Source: Alentia gelatinosa (taxonomy: Eukaryota > Annelida > Polychaeta > Phyllodocida > Polynoidae). Taken from it: a stretch of DNA of 64,000 bases. Where the stretch lies: positions 30,135,716-30,199,715 of the forward strand of contig OX465587.1 of assembly GCA_950022655.1 (NCBI GenBank), given 5' to 3'. This document shows, in pieces, positions 50,355 to 61,854 of the stretch. The translations under genes were made by a program, and so were the position numbers. The notes under the pieces are model-generated. The model had not been told where the DNA came from. It made no database searches and saw only the letters and a program-made list of their open reading frames with translations. How positions within the stretch are numbered: the stretch's first letter is position 1; each line of letters starts with the position of its first letter.

Positions 50355-51182
50355 GCCAACCACAACTTCAGAAAGACTTCTAGATGTAATTCGAAAGGAA
50401 TTAAGACTTGATGACAATTTACGATGTAATTATATTATTTGTTCCACGATATGTATCTGGGAATCACGATATAGCAAATCAGAACTGCCCAGTGTACTCC
50501 ATAGTGCACTATGATGGGGATCCATGGGTGAGTGGTTTGCCTTTTTATTAACATAACCCTCCATTCCTGCTGGCAAGGATTAAATTTATTTTCTTCCATA
50601 TATAGTCATTCCAATCATTATCATCTACCGTTTTCATCATCTACCTATATTTGAGAAAAATTTCTTTTACTGTGTTTAGAGTGATTATAAATGCGATATC
50701 AGTCTAAATGCTCCTCAGGGACAATTGACAGTATTTCGATTGCATGGAAATATAGTTTTGTTGTTTTTTTTACTTCGAGGGAAGACTTACGCCCTCCAGA
50801 CGTTACTAAACTCGCTAATATCGCCCAGGGTACCTAAAGGATCCGCTCCTGACTGGCTGGCCGCACCACGGTTGCCTGTCCCCTGATGAACCACCATTTT
50901 CCTCTCTCTAACTTGAGAAACTGAATATAATTTGGCACGTTATAGTAGAAATATCTGAAATTTCCATTTCTGGCAATAGATTTCCATTTTGAATATATAT
51001 ATATATAAAAACCGTTTAATTGCAATAATTGTGGGATGTATGTCAAGGATATATTACTGTACAACGACAGGAACCAGCTAATACAGGATTCTGTAAACGC
51101 ACTAAATTATGGGATACCCCGATATGGTCTATACACAAATATGTAATCAAAAGCTAGAAAATGTATCGATGCTATTTACTGC
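50355..51182. other. Intergenic, nothing recognised
   Basis: No gene or named repeat seen. Confidence 0.4.
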
Positions 51183-51411
51183 ATCCCTCTAATAAGATCT
51201 CACACTCTCTAAGTCGTATTCTGTACTCTCACTTCGCTTTATGGAGAATAACTCTTAACGAACTAGGCTTAGAGCCTTGAGAATCCATTGGCCTGCCCCC
51301 CGTGCTAAAGACGTACATCAATGCAACCCAAAGATTCCTATAACTTCAATGATGCCACCTGGCCAATGGATTACGACTTAAAGAGTGTGAGATTTTATGA
51401 GAGGGGTGCAC
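51183..51411. mobile_element. Inverted-repeat element Y, copy 2
   Basis: Collinear with 41389-41660 (CTCACACTCTCTAAGTCGTATTCTG, GAACTAGGCTTAGAGCC, AAAGACGTACATCAATG, GAGGGGTGCACC), with a deletion before the right arm. Confidence 0.85.
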
Positions 51412-52339
51412 CACACACTGTGAATGTGAATTCCATCTCCGACTGAGTATTTCTGGTTCTGTTGCCTATTAGTGCCTCAATTCATTACTAAGCAGCACGA
51501 ACTAAACATTGACTACTAGACTGCTACAAAGTGTATTCGGCAATGTGTTTGATAAAATGGTAAAGAGTGACATATGAAAATGCAAAGCATACCTTTGTTT
51601 TCTATGTGTTAATTATTGTAATTGAGATGGTTGTTGTGGTTGGTTCAACTAAAGGAATACACCCTGCCAACTATTGATTATAGGCATTATATGAAATACG
51701 TTACTTCTTTGTTATTGTTTTGTTTATTTGGGTTTGTTTGTTGTTGTTTTTTGTTGTTGTTGTTTCTTAATTAAGAGGAGCCTCTTCTTGTTTTGAATTG
51801 TGGGATTTGGTGGTTTTTTGGGGGTGCTTGTTGGGGTTTGTTCTTTTTTTTTTTGGGGGGGGGGAGTGTTATGATGTGAGCTTCGCTCTTTTATTTTCTT
51901 TTACCAATTTCACCAATGATAAGTAATGATATTGAACATGTGCTTTTTCCAACGTTGAACAATGGGTATATCCAAAATACCACAATTGTTTTATCCCCCA
52001 ATGTATATATTGAGTCAAGTGTACCATCCATCACTGAACAATGTGTACTCTTCACCCTTAAATCTCTGTCATTGCCAAATAACATGTGCTATTTGATACA
52101 AAATTGATAGAGGTCATCATTCCCTCTTTGTCACTGAAATATTGCCCAATTGAATATACTTCTTATATCTATATTCTATGATCAACAGCCACATCTGTAC
52201 ACCTACTGGAACTATTCTAGTATGATGAACCATGACATGTCTAAAGAGACTAGGATGTTAATCACTCCTTCTATGTATTAGTATATCGATTATATTAGGA
52301 TGGCTATTCGAAATCTGTTGATGGTTTCAGCTCTAAAGA
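51412..52339. other. Intergenic with low-complexity T/G tract
   Basis: TTGTTGTTG-rich sequence with T and G runs occupies about 51710-51870. Nothing else recognised. Confidence 0.5.
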
Positions 52340-52465
52340 GATTTTTTCTTTTAAATAAATTTCTTTATCGACGGTCTCTCGATACATTACATCATTTAGA
52401 TTTCTCTTATGTCTTGTTTAGTCATCAATGAAGCGGCCGCGAGCGTCAGCTCTAACAAGTAAGCA

Positions 52466-52876
52466 GGGAGCTGTTTCAAAAGCCGGGGGGAGTAAACGGG
52501 AATGGCCACCGCCAAAGCGAGAGCAATCAACGGCATTAAAAACGATAGTTCTAAGGTCTCGTTTCAAAACTGGCGTCGCTGTTAAAATCCCTGTGCCGTT
52601 AGCTCTGCCACCATAACAAACAAGACATTTAATAAATCATTATATATCAAATGATTTAATAATTCAAAATTATTCCCCGTACTTTTCCCCACATTTCAGT
52701 TTTTATTTGACGCTTCTATATGAATTTTTAGCGGAGTTACAGATGCTAACTATTGAAACGGGTACTACCACTGTTGGTGCCGCTTTGGTCCAAAGTGCCC
52801 CTCGCTGTTAGCGAGGTGCCGCTATTTGGTTAGTGAGAGCAACTACGTGAGTTTTTCAACTAATGAAACAGCTCCC
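52466..52876 (+). mobile_element. Inverted-repeat element P, copy 2
   Basis: GGGAGCTGTTTCA at the left and TGAAACAGCTCCC at the right are a perfect 13-bp TIR. The 411-bp body aligns in reverse with 13404-13813. An apparent AATAAATTTCTTTATCG retroelement tail lies just before it (about 52356-52372). Confidence 0.85.
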
Positions 52877-53228
52877 TGGTTTTCATCGCTGGGCCTCGCT
52901 GTTGGGGATAAGTGACAAAGCATTCTGGCACAAATTATATAACAAGTTTGCTTCAGCACCATATTGCAGGAAACAGCAACTTTCAATTGTATATTACATG
53001 TGCATCTTGTTTTCGTTCTTTGTATACCAAAGTATCACAACTAAATTTAGCATGAAAACGCTGTATAATCTTCTTGGTGGCTTTACAAACATGTACAATA
53101 GAATACCACTCTACTAATACACTAATGTTAATTGTTCCAATAAGATAAAGAAGAAAATATAACCTTATTCCCTCCAATTCTCCTCAGCCTTACCTTCATC
53201 AATGTGCCATAGGTCATCTAAGGCTGTG
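52877..53228. other. Intergenic, nothing recognised
   Basis: No gene or named repeat supported. Confidence 0.4.
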
Positions 53229-53440
53229 AATAGATTTTTTTTTTTTTTTAATAAATTTCTTTATTGAGCTAATGTAAGATACAGAAGTCATTGAATAACA
53301 TAACGTGAGTAGTAAAAGTGGTACTCAATAAAGAGGCTAGGGCCTCAGCTTTTTTGTAAAGCTGGTATCAACGGCCCGCCTTGGTTAACCATTGTCATCC
53401 AGTTTAGAACAATTTTTCCTCATGAGTTAAGACAATTGTT
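53229..53440 (-). mobile_element. Retroelement 3' tail, second copy
   Basis: T run on + (53237-53250), AATAAATTTCTTTATTGAGC, then CTCAATAAAGAGGCTAGGGCCTCAGC..AAAGCTGGTATC, matching 40923-41100. Confidence 0.6.
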
Positions 53441-53925
53441 ACATCATGGGTTATAGCAACTTATGTGCTAACAACAAATAAACTTCACAATCCGGTAATA
53501 ATAAATAATTTGTATATCAGATTGTCTTTGAGCTGTTTTTTATTGATTTTGTAACAAATAAATCGATATCTATTATTAATCATTTCTGTTACTCTTCTTC
53601 TTAAAGCAGTCTATAGTATCTAAATATGATATTTTTTATGATGACCATATGTATATGTATTTGAGTTACCGTTCCTTCTGAAGGATAGTATACGACTTCG
53701 TTTCCTTCAACGTATTATAGAGAAAACCTTTGAAAGTTTACGGTCCAAGCTCGTATGCCATCGAGTTTGATTGGCGTAGTAATTTTTACAATGCAAAGTC
53801 TTTGTATTAGGTGGATATAAAATACATTTGTTCCTCATGTAATTTGTCTTGTATACGTAGCAATATCTAACATCCTTTCCTCCGCTTCTCTCTCACATCT
53901 ATTTTTTTCTTTATATAGTGCCTTT
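53441..53925. other. Intergenic, nothing recognised
   Basis: AT-rich; no gene or repeat family seen. Confidence 0.4.
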
Positions 53926-54632
53926 TTCCAGTCATGTTACCCTCCCATTCTTTTCTGACAATTTTCGAAATATCTCTTTTCTAAAGGTTTCTTTTGTAGC
54001 CCAATTTTGCACTTCTTTTGATAATGAGTTCCACAAACGTATCCCTCACAGATTTTCTAAACTTTTCTCTTTTCAGTCCTATCAGGTAGATATTGTTTTG
54101 GTAGATCTCCTAGTTTGGGGTCTATCGATATTCTCATTTTTTAACTGAATCTCTCCGATTCAGTATAAAGATCTGATTATACCATCTTTCTTCTCGCTTC
54201 AGGGCTTCTGATTTTACATTTCGGTTTTTTTTGTGTTTTTTTATTCAAGAAAGGTAGGTATTACAGGCAGTCTGCTAGTAGAAGGTTTTGTATGCCTATC
54301 TGCGGACGCTTACATACAAAGGTTATGAGTAACTATACCGGTGGGTAGGTATATACAAATTATGGCTGTTTTTCTATTGAATTTGCATATCTTCTCATAT
54401 ACATGAGCTTAAGGTAGATCCCTCTCTGTCCAAGTAGTTCAACATCACACCTTTTATGCAGATCAGTTATACTTATGTCTCTTATTCTATTTTTTTTGGT
54501 ACAAATTCGCAGAGCTCGGTTTTGATTTTTTTGTAATTTATTTAACAACACTTTCGTTAATAGCTCCTCGGTCCTTATATACATCTCCCCATTAAATGCC
54601 TCCCTTCCCAACCCATGACCAATAATCATCAA
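53926..54632 (-). mobile_element. LINE remnant (decayed C-terminal ORF2)
   Basis: Minus-strand frame 54632-54360 reads like the post-RT region of CR1/Jockey-type LINEs (LLNKLQKNQNRALRICTK, then ISITDLHKRCDVELLGQRG and YLKLMYMRRYANS). Further on, 54030-53926 carries the family tail RLWNSLSKEVQNWATKETF and ends RVT-stop, in a different frame. Between them (about 54190-54350) sits unrelated sequence with another 3' tail (TTTTTTTATTCAAGAAA on +). Frameshifts and stops show it is dead. Confidence 0.75.
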
Positions 54633-54960
54633 AAGAGTGTTGCTGATTCTGCCAGGACCAGCCGGACGATCATGAATGTACTGTCGGCTAGGTGGAGCAT
54701 GCCCTTAAAACAGATAACCATTGAAAGATAACCAGAAGGACCATCAAAGCCTTATCATACTTAAAAAGTAAACATATGCAAGATATATATGCTTATCATT
54801 TGCAAACAAATCATAGTTCAAACTATTTTCCTTATCACCTGTCACACAGGTTGGGCTATACTAGAATTCAAAAGTTTTTTTATTCAATATTGTAAACATG
54901 TTATCTTCTATATTGACACACCAAGCTCATGCCTCCTTAGAAGGTTGGATTAGAATTTAT
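54633..54960. other. Intergenic, nothing recognised
   Basis: No gene or repeat family identified. Confidence 0.4.
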
Positions 54961-54964
54961 CATC

Positions 54965-55270
54965 CATCTTATACAAAGTGTCCATAGAAAACACATAGGG
55001 AGTGAGTATCACCATACCCGGAGCATACAGATATATCCGCCTAATACAAAGTGTCCATAGAAAACACATAGGGAGTGAGTATCACCATACCCAGAACATA
55101 CAGATATATCCACCTTATACAAAGTGTCCATAGAAAACACATAGGGAGTGAGTATCACCATACCTGGAGCATACAGATATATCCACCTTATACAAAGTGT
55201 CCATAGAAAACACATGGGGAGTATGTATCACCATACCCGGAGCATACAGGTATATCCGCCTAATACAAAG
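54965..55270. repeat. 73-bp tandem repeat, four units
   Basis: ACAAAGTGTCCATAG starts at 54973, 55046, 55119 and 55192, with the next partial unit at 55265: exact 73-bp steps. Units carry ACACATAGGGAGTG and GGAGCATACAGATATATCC. Single units of the same sequence occur at 39255-39400, upstream of UGT B. Confidence 0.92.
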
Positions 55271-55465
55271 ATTGGTAGTCTGAGACTGGGCGTACCAAAT
55301 ATCAAACATGTTTGATATTTAAAAACGCTTGCGATCCGGGTTACATGCGGTACAGACCAGTCCGGGCACGCCCAGTCTGAGACTGGAGGGAAACTTGCTG
55401 TCTCCACTGTGCGTTTTGGCGCGTTGCGATCCTGAAGGTACCTCCAGTCTCAGACTGGACATACC
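55271..55465. repeat. Inverted repeat with TCTGAGACTGG motifs
   Basis: AGTCTGAGACTGGG (55278), CCCAGTCTGAGACTGGAGG (55372) and CCTCCAGTCTCAGACTGG (55441) give nested direct and inverted copies. ATATCAAACATGTTTGATAT is a perfect 20-bp palindrome near 55299. Confidence 0.7.
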
Positions 55466-55492
55466 TATGTACCATGGATTGCACAATGGAGA

Positions 55493-55710
55493 CTATCGTA
55501 AAACTGGATGAATTTTAATCTTAGCCACCGTATGTCACGACTGGAGTTTGGCAAAGTGACTTCATGAGTCGAGTGAAGTCCGGAGTCAAAATTCGTGATA
55601 ATAATTCTGCATGCCACTAGTGGCATATAAAACTCCATATGCCAGTCAGCGTGGCATACGGAATCTCAATGTTAAGCCTATGTGATTTTATATTAGGGGT
55701 GGGATAAAGG
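55493..55710 (+). mobile_element. A+B foldback element, internally deleted
   Basis: ACTATCGTAAAACTGGATGA at the left, TTCATGAGTCGAGTGAAGTCCGG in place of the full centre, then module B with CCACTAGTGGC, ending TTAGGGGTGGGATAAA. Confidence 0.75.
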
Positions 55711-56084
55711 GCTTTATATGCGTGGCATCGCAGTCATCACGTTTTTAGTTGTCTCGTGTAAACGCCGTGCCTGGATCGGGTGTGTACTCACCAGTAGAAT
55801 CCTCCTACCTCATGGAGCGGCTTTTCAGGGAGTACGCTTGTGAACTCCGTCCTGGATTTTGACCTTTTGAATCACATGATGAAATCTCTGTCGCTGTTTG
55901 ACATGTGTCTCACGTTTCCCTGTCATTGACATAATCACAAAGTAGTTCTCAAGGGCATAGAGTGCACCATGCCCGACCTTGAACGTTCTGTGCATGATAT
56001 GACAGTAGATTTATTCTGAATCCTATGTAGCTAGTTCATACATGAATGGTTGCCATGCAGGCGTAATTAAGGCATTATTTACAG

Positions 56085-56310
56085 GCATATCAGATAATTT
56101 GGCTTGAAACTTTTTTAAAAAGTCATTTTCCTGATAATTGAATATGATGATATCTGAGTGTTGTAGAACACATATCTAACTTAAAAATCAGGGGTCACTG
56201 TGCTAATTTGTGTTTCTATTTAGAGATCACTATTATTGTAATTTTAAATTAGAATATATAGAAATTCAATAAAAGTTGTTTTTCACATAGTAAAATCCAT
56301 GTCTTTTTCT
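56085..56310 (-). mobile_element. MITE H, right-end fragment
   Basis: AGGCATATCAGATAATTT (terminus) followed by the reverse H interior down to CATAGTAAAATCCATGTC. Confidence 0.65.
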
Positions 56311-57280
56311 TGGAACATAGAAAATAGCTACAATCGTAGAAAAAGGCACAATCTCAGAGCATAGGTCCAGTTGGTACAAAAGACACTTCACCTTATGGTT
56401 CAAGGTAGACTGGCTACCTACCCCTGTCTGCGACATAGGAGTTGATCGGGTTAAATCACACACAACATCTGCTGTGTGCGCCTCAAGCCAAGTACTTTAT
56501 AGAATATGTTCATAGATAACAAATTGATAAAGAAACCAAGGTACATGTTTATTATATTTTGTGAAAAATACACAGGAAAGCAAATAAGAAAATAGATAAT
56601 AGTCGGCTTCGAGATTATGATATAACACACTCTCCAAGCAGTACAAAACGTCTGGCAGGAGAGTAACAGACATGTCCTTGTAGTGGGTCAAGGTTGCCAT
56701 GGATTTAGCCCAACCCAGCTTACGTAGTGCAGCTCTTGTGGCCAGTGTAGGTTCAAAGTGGATGGGGATTTGATCCAACCAGAGGCAATATAGGATTGCT
56801 TAATTTTGGAGTGTTTTGGGGACAACAGTGTAGACGAGGGAGACCTCCACTAACGACAAATTCGGCGAGAGCTCGTCACACGTGGTAGAGAAATCCTTGT
56901 TCATAGTCTCGTTCGTTGTAATTTAAAATGAATCTAGCTAAATAACTTATATATTGTCGATTCATCTCTGCCAGTTTGTCTTTCTAGTGTATAACAAACA
57001 TGTATCTGTAGGTTTAGATGGATAGATTAAGCTCTTCTTGTTATTTTGATTTTCACAGGATACACCAGGGGGTGGCACCAGTCAGGAGCAGTCCAGGACA
57101 CTTTTCACGAGGTATCATCCCCCTACGATGAATTATTAAACAGAAAATGACGAGACCTCATGGATTGTCAGCCACAACTGTCCCTGCCCACGATAGATAT
57201 AATTATTAAACCCAAACCCTCCTACCTCCTCTCCTTGGACCTTCAAGTGTTATTTGGGTTGATAAACAAACGCCCACAGG
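56311..57280. other. Intergenic, nothing recognised
   Basis: No gene or named repeat. Short open frames near 56497-56778 lack any family pattern. Confidence 0.4.
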
Positions 57281-57282
57281 TG

Positions 57283-58840
57283 GATGAGATTTTGAACCCT
57301 GTGAGGTACATAAATCCCACCGTGTGAATTCCACTTAACAAGGAACAGAATCTCATGAGATTTTGAACCCTGTGAGGTACATAAATCCCACCGTGTGAAT
57401 TCCACTTAACCCTTTAAGGATGCATGATGCCTGGAGGCATCACCTCACTAAAGACGCATGATGCCTGGAGGCATCACCGCACTAAAGACGCATGATGCCT
57501 TGAGGCATCATTGTCCCAATATTAACAAAAATGTTTTAACAAAGAAATAATAGAGCAATATTCATGAAATCTTTAGAAAATGTAGATATAACATCATATT
57601 TAGTATTTCTATTAAAAAGAAATGATATATTTATGATTATGTAACATATTGCATGATTGCAAACTTGGATATCAGTTTTAACTATTATGTGGCCGTCCTC
57701 TAGCCAAACAGACTGCCACCAGCACCCGTCCTTATGGGAGTAGCTAGGCCCCTGGCAGCCATCCTTAAAGGGTTAACAAGGAACAGAATCTCATGAGATT
57801 TTTAACCCTGTGAGGTAAATGAATCCCACCTTGTGAATTCCACTTAAAAAGGAACAGAATCTCATGAGATTTTGAACCCTGTGAGGTACATGAATCCCAA
57901 CGTGTGAATTCAACTTAACAAGGAACAGAATCTCAGGAGATTTTGAACCCTGTGAGGTACATGAATCCCACCATGTGAATTCCACCTAACAAGGAACAGA
58001 ATCTCATGAGATTTTGAACCCTGTCAGGTACATGAATTGCACCGTGTGAATTCGACTTAACAAGGAACAGAATCTCATGAGATTTTGAACCCTGTGAGGT
58101 ACATAAATCCCACCGTGTGAATTCCACTTAACAAGGAACAGAATCTCATGAGATTTTGAACCCTGTGAGGTACATAAATCCCACCATGTGAATTCCACTC
58201 AACAAGGAACAGAATCTCAGGAGATTTTGAACCCTATGAGGTACATAAATCCCACCGTGTGAATTCCACTTAACAAGGAACAGAATCTCATGAGATTTTG
58301 AACCCTGTGAGGTACATAAATCCCACCATGTGAATTCCACTCAACAAGGAACAGAATCTCAGGAGATTTTGAACCCTATGAGGTACATGAATCCAAACAT
58401 GTGAATTCCACTTAACAAGGAACAGAATCTCATGAGATTTTGAACCCTGTGAGGTACATGAGTCCCACTGTGTGAATTCCACTTAACAAGGAACAGAATC
58501 TCAGGAGATTTTGAACCCTGTGAGGTACATAAATCCCACCGTGTGAATTCCACTTAACAAGGAACAGAATCTCAGGAGATTTTGAACCCTGTGAGGTACA
58601 TGAATCCAAACGTGTGAATTCCACTTAAAGAAGAACAGAATCTTGTGAGATTTTGAACCCTGTGAGGTACATGAATTGCACCGTGTGAATTCCACTCAAC
58701 AAGGAACAGAATCCCATGAGATGTTGAACCCTGTGAGGTACATGAATCGCACCGTGTGAATTCTACATAACAAGGAACAGAATCTCATGAGATTTTGAAC
58801 CCTGTGAGGTACATGAATCGCACCGTGTGAATCCCACTTT
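57283..58840 (-). repeat. 71-bp satellite E, main array
   Basis: About 17 units of 71 bp: AAGGAACAGAATCTCATGAGATTTTGAACCCTGTGAGGTACAT.AATCCCACCGTGTGAATTCCACTTAAC. Each has a TCTCATGAGA palindrome and a TTAA. It is interrupted by MITE F (57410-57772) and ends GTGTGAATCCCACTTTAG, a V-element terminus. The overlapping 64-codon minus-strand frames spaced by multiples of 71 bp are artefacts. Confidence 0.95.
57410..57772. mobile_element. piggyBac-like MITE F inserted in the 71-bp satellite
   Basis: 363 bp flanked by TTAA at 57406-57409 and 57773-57776. Excising it and one TTAA restores CCACTTAACAAGGAACAG exactly as in neighbouring units. Ends CCCTTTAAGGATGC / CCATCCTTAAAGGG. Three tandem hairpins GCATGATGCCTGGAGGCATCA lie inside the left end. 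Confidence 0.92.
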
Positions 58841-59355
58841 AGACCTCTCCTCAGACTTTCAAGTATCATTTGGGTGGATGATTAAACGCTCCCTTGTGGC
58901 CAGTGTGGTTAAAGATTAGCAATAGTGGCGTCCTCACTCGTGAGGCAGTAGTGCTCAGTTTTTCCGCCAGGTGGCGGTATGGCGTATTGCTCCCTTCTCT
59001 TTCTCACCTCAAAGTTGAGTACAGTAAAAGCATTCGCCATCAATTACGAAATACGGGAACTTGACTTATTTCAAGACATGAAGAACATATGAAAAGTCTG
59101 TGTATGATGTTTTATTCGAACTTAATTCAGTTGGATACATTCATTTATTGTGTATGTGTACTGGCATAGCAAGTGTACACAATACCTTCATATATAACTG
59201 ACAGAAACGTTTTGTTTTTATAAGTGATAATAATATCCTCTGCTCAGATGAGTTATGGTGAAGTTTGTATCGTTTAACACATATTAACGAACAAATGATA
59301 ACAGATTTATATAGCATCGCTGTTTCAAAAGATTCCTGAAAAATTATTGCATAAA
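58841..59355. other. Intergenic, nothing recognised
   Basis: No gene or named repeat supported. Confidence 0.4.
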
Positions 59356-59360
59356 AACCT

Positions 59361-59640
59361 TTATCTTACTCCTGGTGTTTTTCCCCTCAATAAACCTAAC
59401 GTTGGGAACTCGTACTCAACGCTCATGAAGAATTCAGAAAATACCCCAATGGGGATAATGTCACAAGTTAATTAGTCAATGTGAGGGGTGAGATAAATTC
59501 AGAAACCTATTCAAGTTTAGGGTCAGAGCTCGACCCCATCTCGTTTGAATTGCTATGTAATTCCAGCGGCTTCGCCTTGTGAATTACTACGTGATTCAAA
59601 CTCGATGGGATACGAGCTCTGATTGTAAACTGTCAAAGGT
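59361..59640 (+). mobile_element. B' module plus foldback
   Basis: B'-like part from TTATCTTACTCCTGG to GAGGGGTGAGATAAA (to 59496). Then a foldback with arms CAGAGCTCG.CCCATCTCGTTTGAATT / AATTACTACGTGATTCAAACTCGATGGG.TACGAGCTCTG around CAGCGGCTTCGCCTTGTG. Confidence 0.7.
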
Positions 59641-59649
59641 TGCCTCTAT

Positions 59650-60250
59650 AGTATTTACATATAACAAGAGGGAGATATTCAAACATAAATCATTTATGAA
59701 ATCCTACTGACATTCAAATTAGGACTATAGTTAAGGTTGTTGATGGAATGATATAAAATATAGTATGAGAGGAATAATAATATATATAACGACACAGACA
59801 TACATAAAACGATTTGAATTAATTATTTGCTTGATAATTAAATATAGTTTCAATTTATATTTATACTGCGTAGGATCAATATATGAGCCAAATATACTGC
59901 ACCACCATCTAGGCCGATAAATAAATTAAAGCTTAGTGTATTGTGCGTATTGGTTTAGCAATAAAAACTCGGATAAGGAAATATATAATATACATACTTT
60001 TGTGTGCAGGAGTTAGATCAGCCAACAAGAAAGTAGCATATTACATCGCAATACACCATTCCGGTAGTAATTCTTTTCTATATTGCGTTATTAATAATAG
60101 CAGGTGTACAAATACATGTGGTATACATAAATCTTCGGTAATTAAAAATCAAAGTTTAATTCAGTTGCAAAACGAATTGCTTTGGAGCAAGCTTTTCAGC
60201 AAGACAGCAAATTGAAACCCTGTGGATGACATCTTTAATTGCAACTCTGT
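59650..60250. other. Intergenic, nothing recognised
   Basis: AT-rich. The open frame at 59943-60215 (90 codons) has no recognisable domain and is not called. Confidence 0.4.
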
Positions 60251-60255
60251 TAAGG

Positions 60256-60600
60256 CCGATTCCACTGGGGCAGCCTGTTCCACTCGGGCAGCCCGTTCCA
60301 CTCGGCCAGCCTGTTCCACTAGACCAGCCCACATTCCATTGGGCCAGCCCGTTCCACTGGGGCAGCCCATTCCACTGGGGCAGCCCGTTCCACTGGGGCA
60401 GCCCGTTCCACTGGGGCAGCCCGTTCCACTGGGGCAGCCCGTTCCACTGGGGCAGCCCGTTCCACTGGGGCAGCCCGTTCCACTGGGGCAGCCCGTTCCA
60501 CTGGGGCAGCCCGTTCCACTAGGCCACTTCTTCCCCCGGGCCAGTCTGTTCCACAAGACCAGCCTGTTCCACACAACCAGCCTGTTCCACTTAGCCAGCT
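60256..60600. repeat. 18-bp minisatellite
   Basis: About 19 copies of CCCGTTCCACTGGGGCAG. The central ten or so are identical, with divergent units at both edges. Because 18 is a multiple of three and the unit lacks stops, several frames stay open on both strands (Pro-Leu-Gly-Gln-Pro-Val on +, Ala-Ala-Pro-Val-Glu-Arg on -). No start context, signal or flanking exon supports a protein. Confidence 0.92.
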
Positions 60601-61130
60601 GACACATGAACAAAACAAAGTGTTTTGCTCTCTTATTTCGGCCATGCAAGCAACACATAAAAACTATAGGAGCATAAACAAACTGGTTATGGAAGTATAT
60701 CTGTTTAAAATAATAAGCTGCGCCATATCTAATGCTGGGACAGACACGGCAAATGGGATGCAAATGTTGACCTCATGGATTTGGATCTACAGGTCTGTAC
60801 TGCTCTGAATTAAACGCCATGCAACTGCCAAACAGTGATTTCGCCTATTTTTAAACAGATGTACTTTTAAAGTTTGTTTATACTCCTGATTCGAGTCAAA
60901 ATCTACTTTGTATATGACCATATATGGCAAACCCTGTCTCAGCGTATCGTCTGAGTGTAGAGAGCAGTGCAGTGGAGCTGCGCTACTCGACAGCACACGG
61001 TGATTGTCGGAAGTTATGTTGGTTCACTGCCCCTTATCAATCAAAAACAATTGAGAAAAGGCATCCATTGTGTAGACTCCTTTGTGGACTTACTGGTAAT
61101 ATATTCACGGTATCAATATGATATCTTATA
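60601..61130. other. Intergenic, nothing recognised
   Basis: No gene or named repeat. Confidence 0.4.
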
Positions 61131-61149
61131 TAGAACGGCCTGACCATGC

Positions 61150-61262
61150 TGTACATGCTACAAAACGAGATGGGGAATCGTTGTTCTTTACAGAACGAGG
61201 CCCCAAGCCGAGTTCTGTAAATAGTATCAATTCTCATCGAGTTTTGTAGCATGCAAAAGCAT
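61150..61262. repeat. Foldback with AACGAGGC..GCCGAGTT centre
   Basis: Arms GCATGCTACAAAACTCGATG (61236-61255, reverse complement) and CATGCTACAAAACGAGATG (61154-61172) flank inner arms TTTACAGAACGAGG / CCGAGTTCTGTAAA. Same architecture as modules A, C and N. Confidence 0.7.
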
Positions 61263-61854
61263 AGAGGGTCATTCTATATTTATCATATACCCAAAATTTA
61301 TCAAATCTTACCATATATTGGCATAGAAGACATGTCTATGTGAAAGCCCACACACTGCTGTTGTTTCAACGTGTTCAGTATAACTGTGTACTGCACAGGG
61401 TTCAGTACACAATTCATATTGCATAGGGAGCAGCAGTACTTAATTACCAAATATTCTGCATGGGCATACAATAAAAAAAAGTTGTTGCTTTTGACCACAC
61501 AATCAGAAACAGTTCAACCATGAAGAACGTCTATAACTTTAGACACTTGTCACTGAACCGGAAGTGAAGAGACAGCTCGCGCCACTGGCAGGAAGTTGTA
61601 GGAGTTCCCTGATAATAAATTAACATTCTCATTTATTTACAGAGAAGAGTCGACGTCATGTTAGAAATGGCGGTAAATGTCAGGGGAATGGCCCAGGGAT
61701 ACACAATTGAATCTTAATTCTCTTAGCATTATCAAATATCTGGATGGGATTGTTACTGTACCAGCATGTACAGAAATTATGGACAGTGTTTTCCTCTTTT
61801 AACGGGAGATTACTTTAGGCTCACATTTCTGGTAAGGAAATATTTCATCAACGG
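61263..61854. other. Intergenic, nothing recognised
   Basis: No gene or named repeat supported. Confidence 0.4.

Noticed and set aside
57791..58695. Eight similar 64-codon minus-strand frames that look like a gene family
   Set aside because: They are offset by multiples of 71 bp and overlap each other in shifted frames, so they are artefacts of satellite E.
57283..58840. CRISPR-like array because of regular spacing with a palindromic core
   Set aside because: Units are contiguous without unique spacers, and the genome is eukaryotic; this is a tandem satellite.
60161..60763. Minus-strand 200-codon frame with Pro-Ser-Gly-Thr-Gly-Cys repeats
   Set aside because: Read-through of the 18-bp minisatellite; other frames are equally open.
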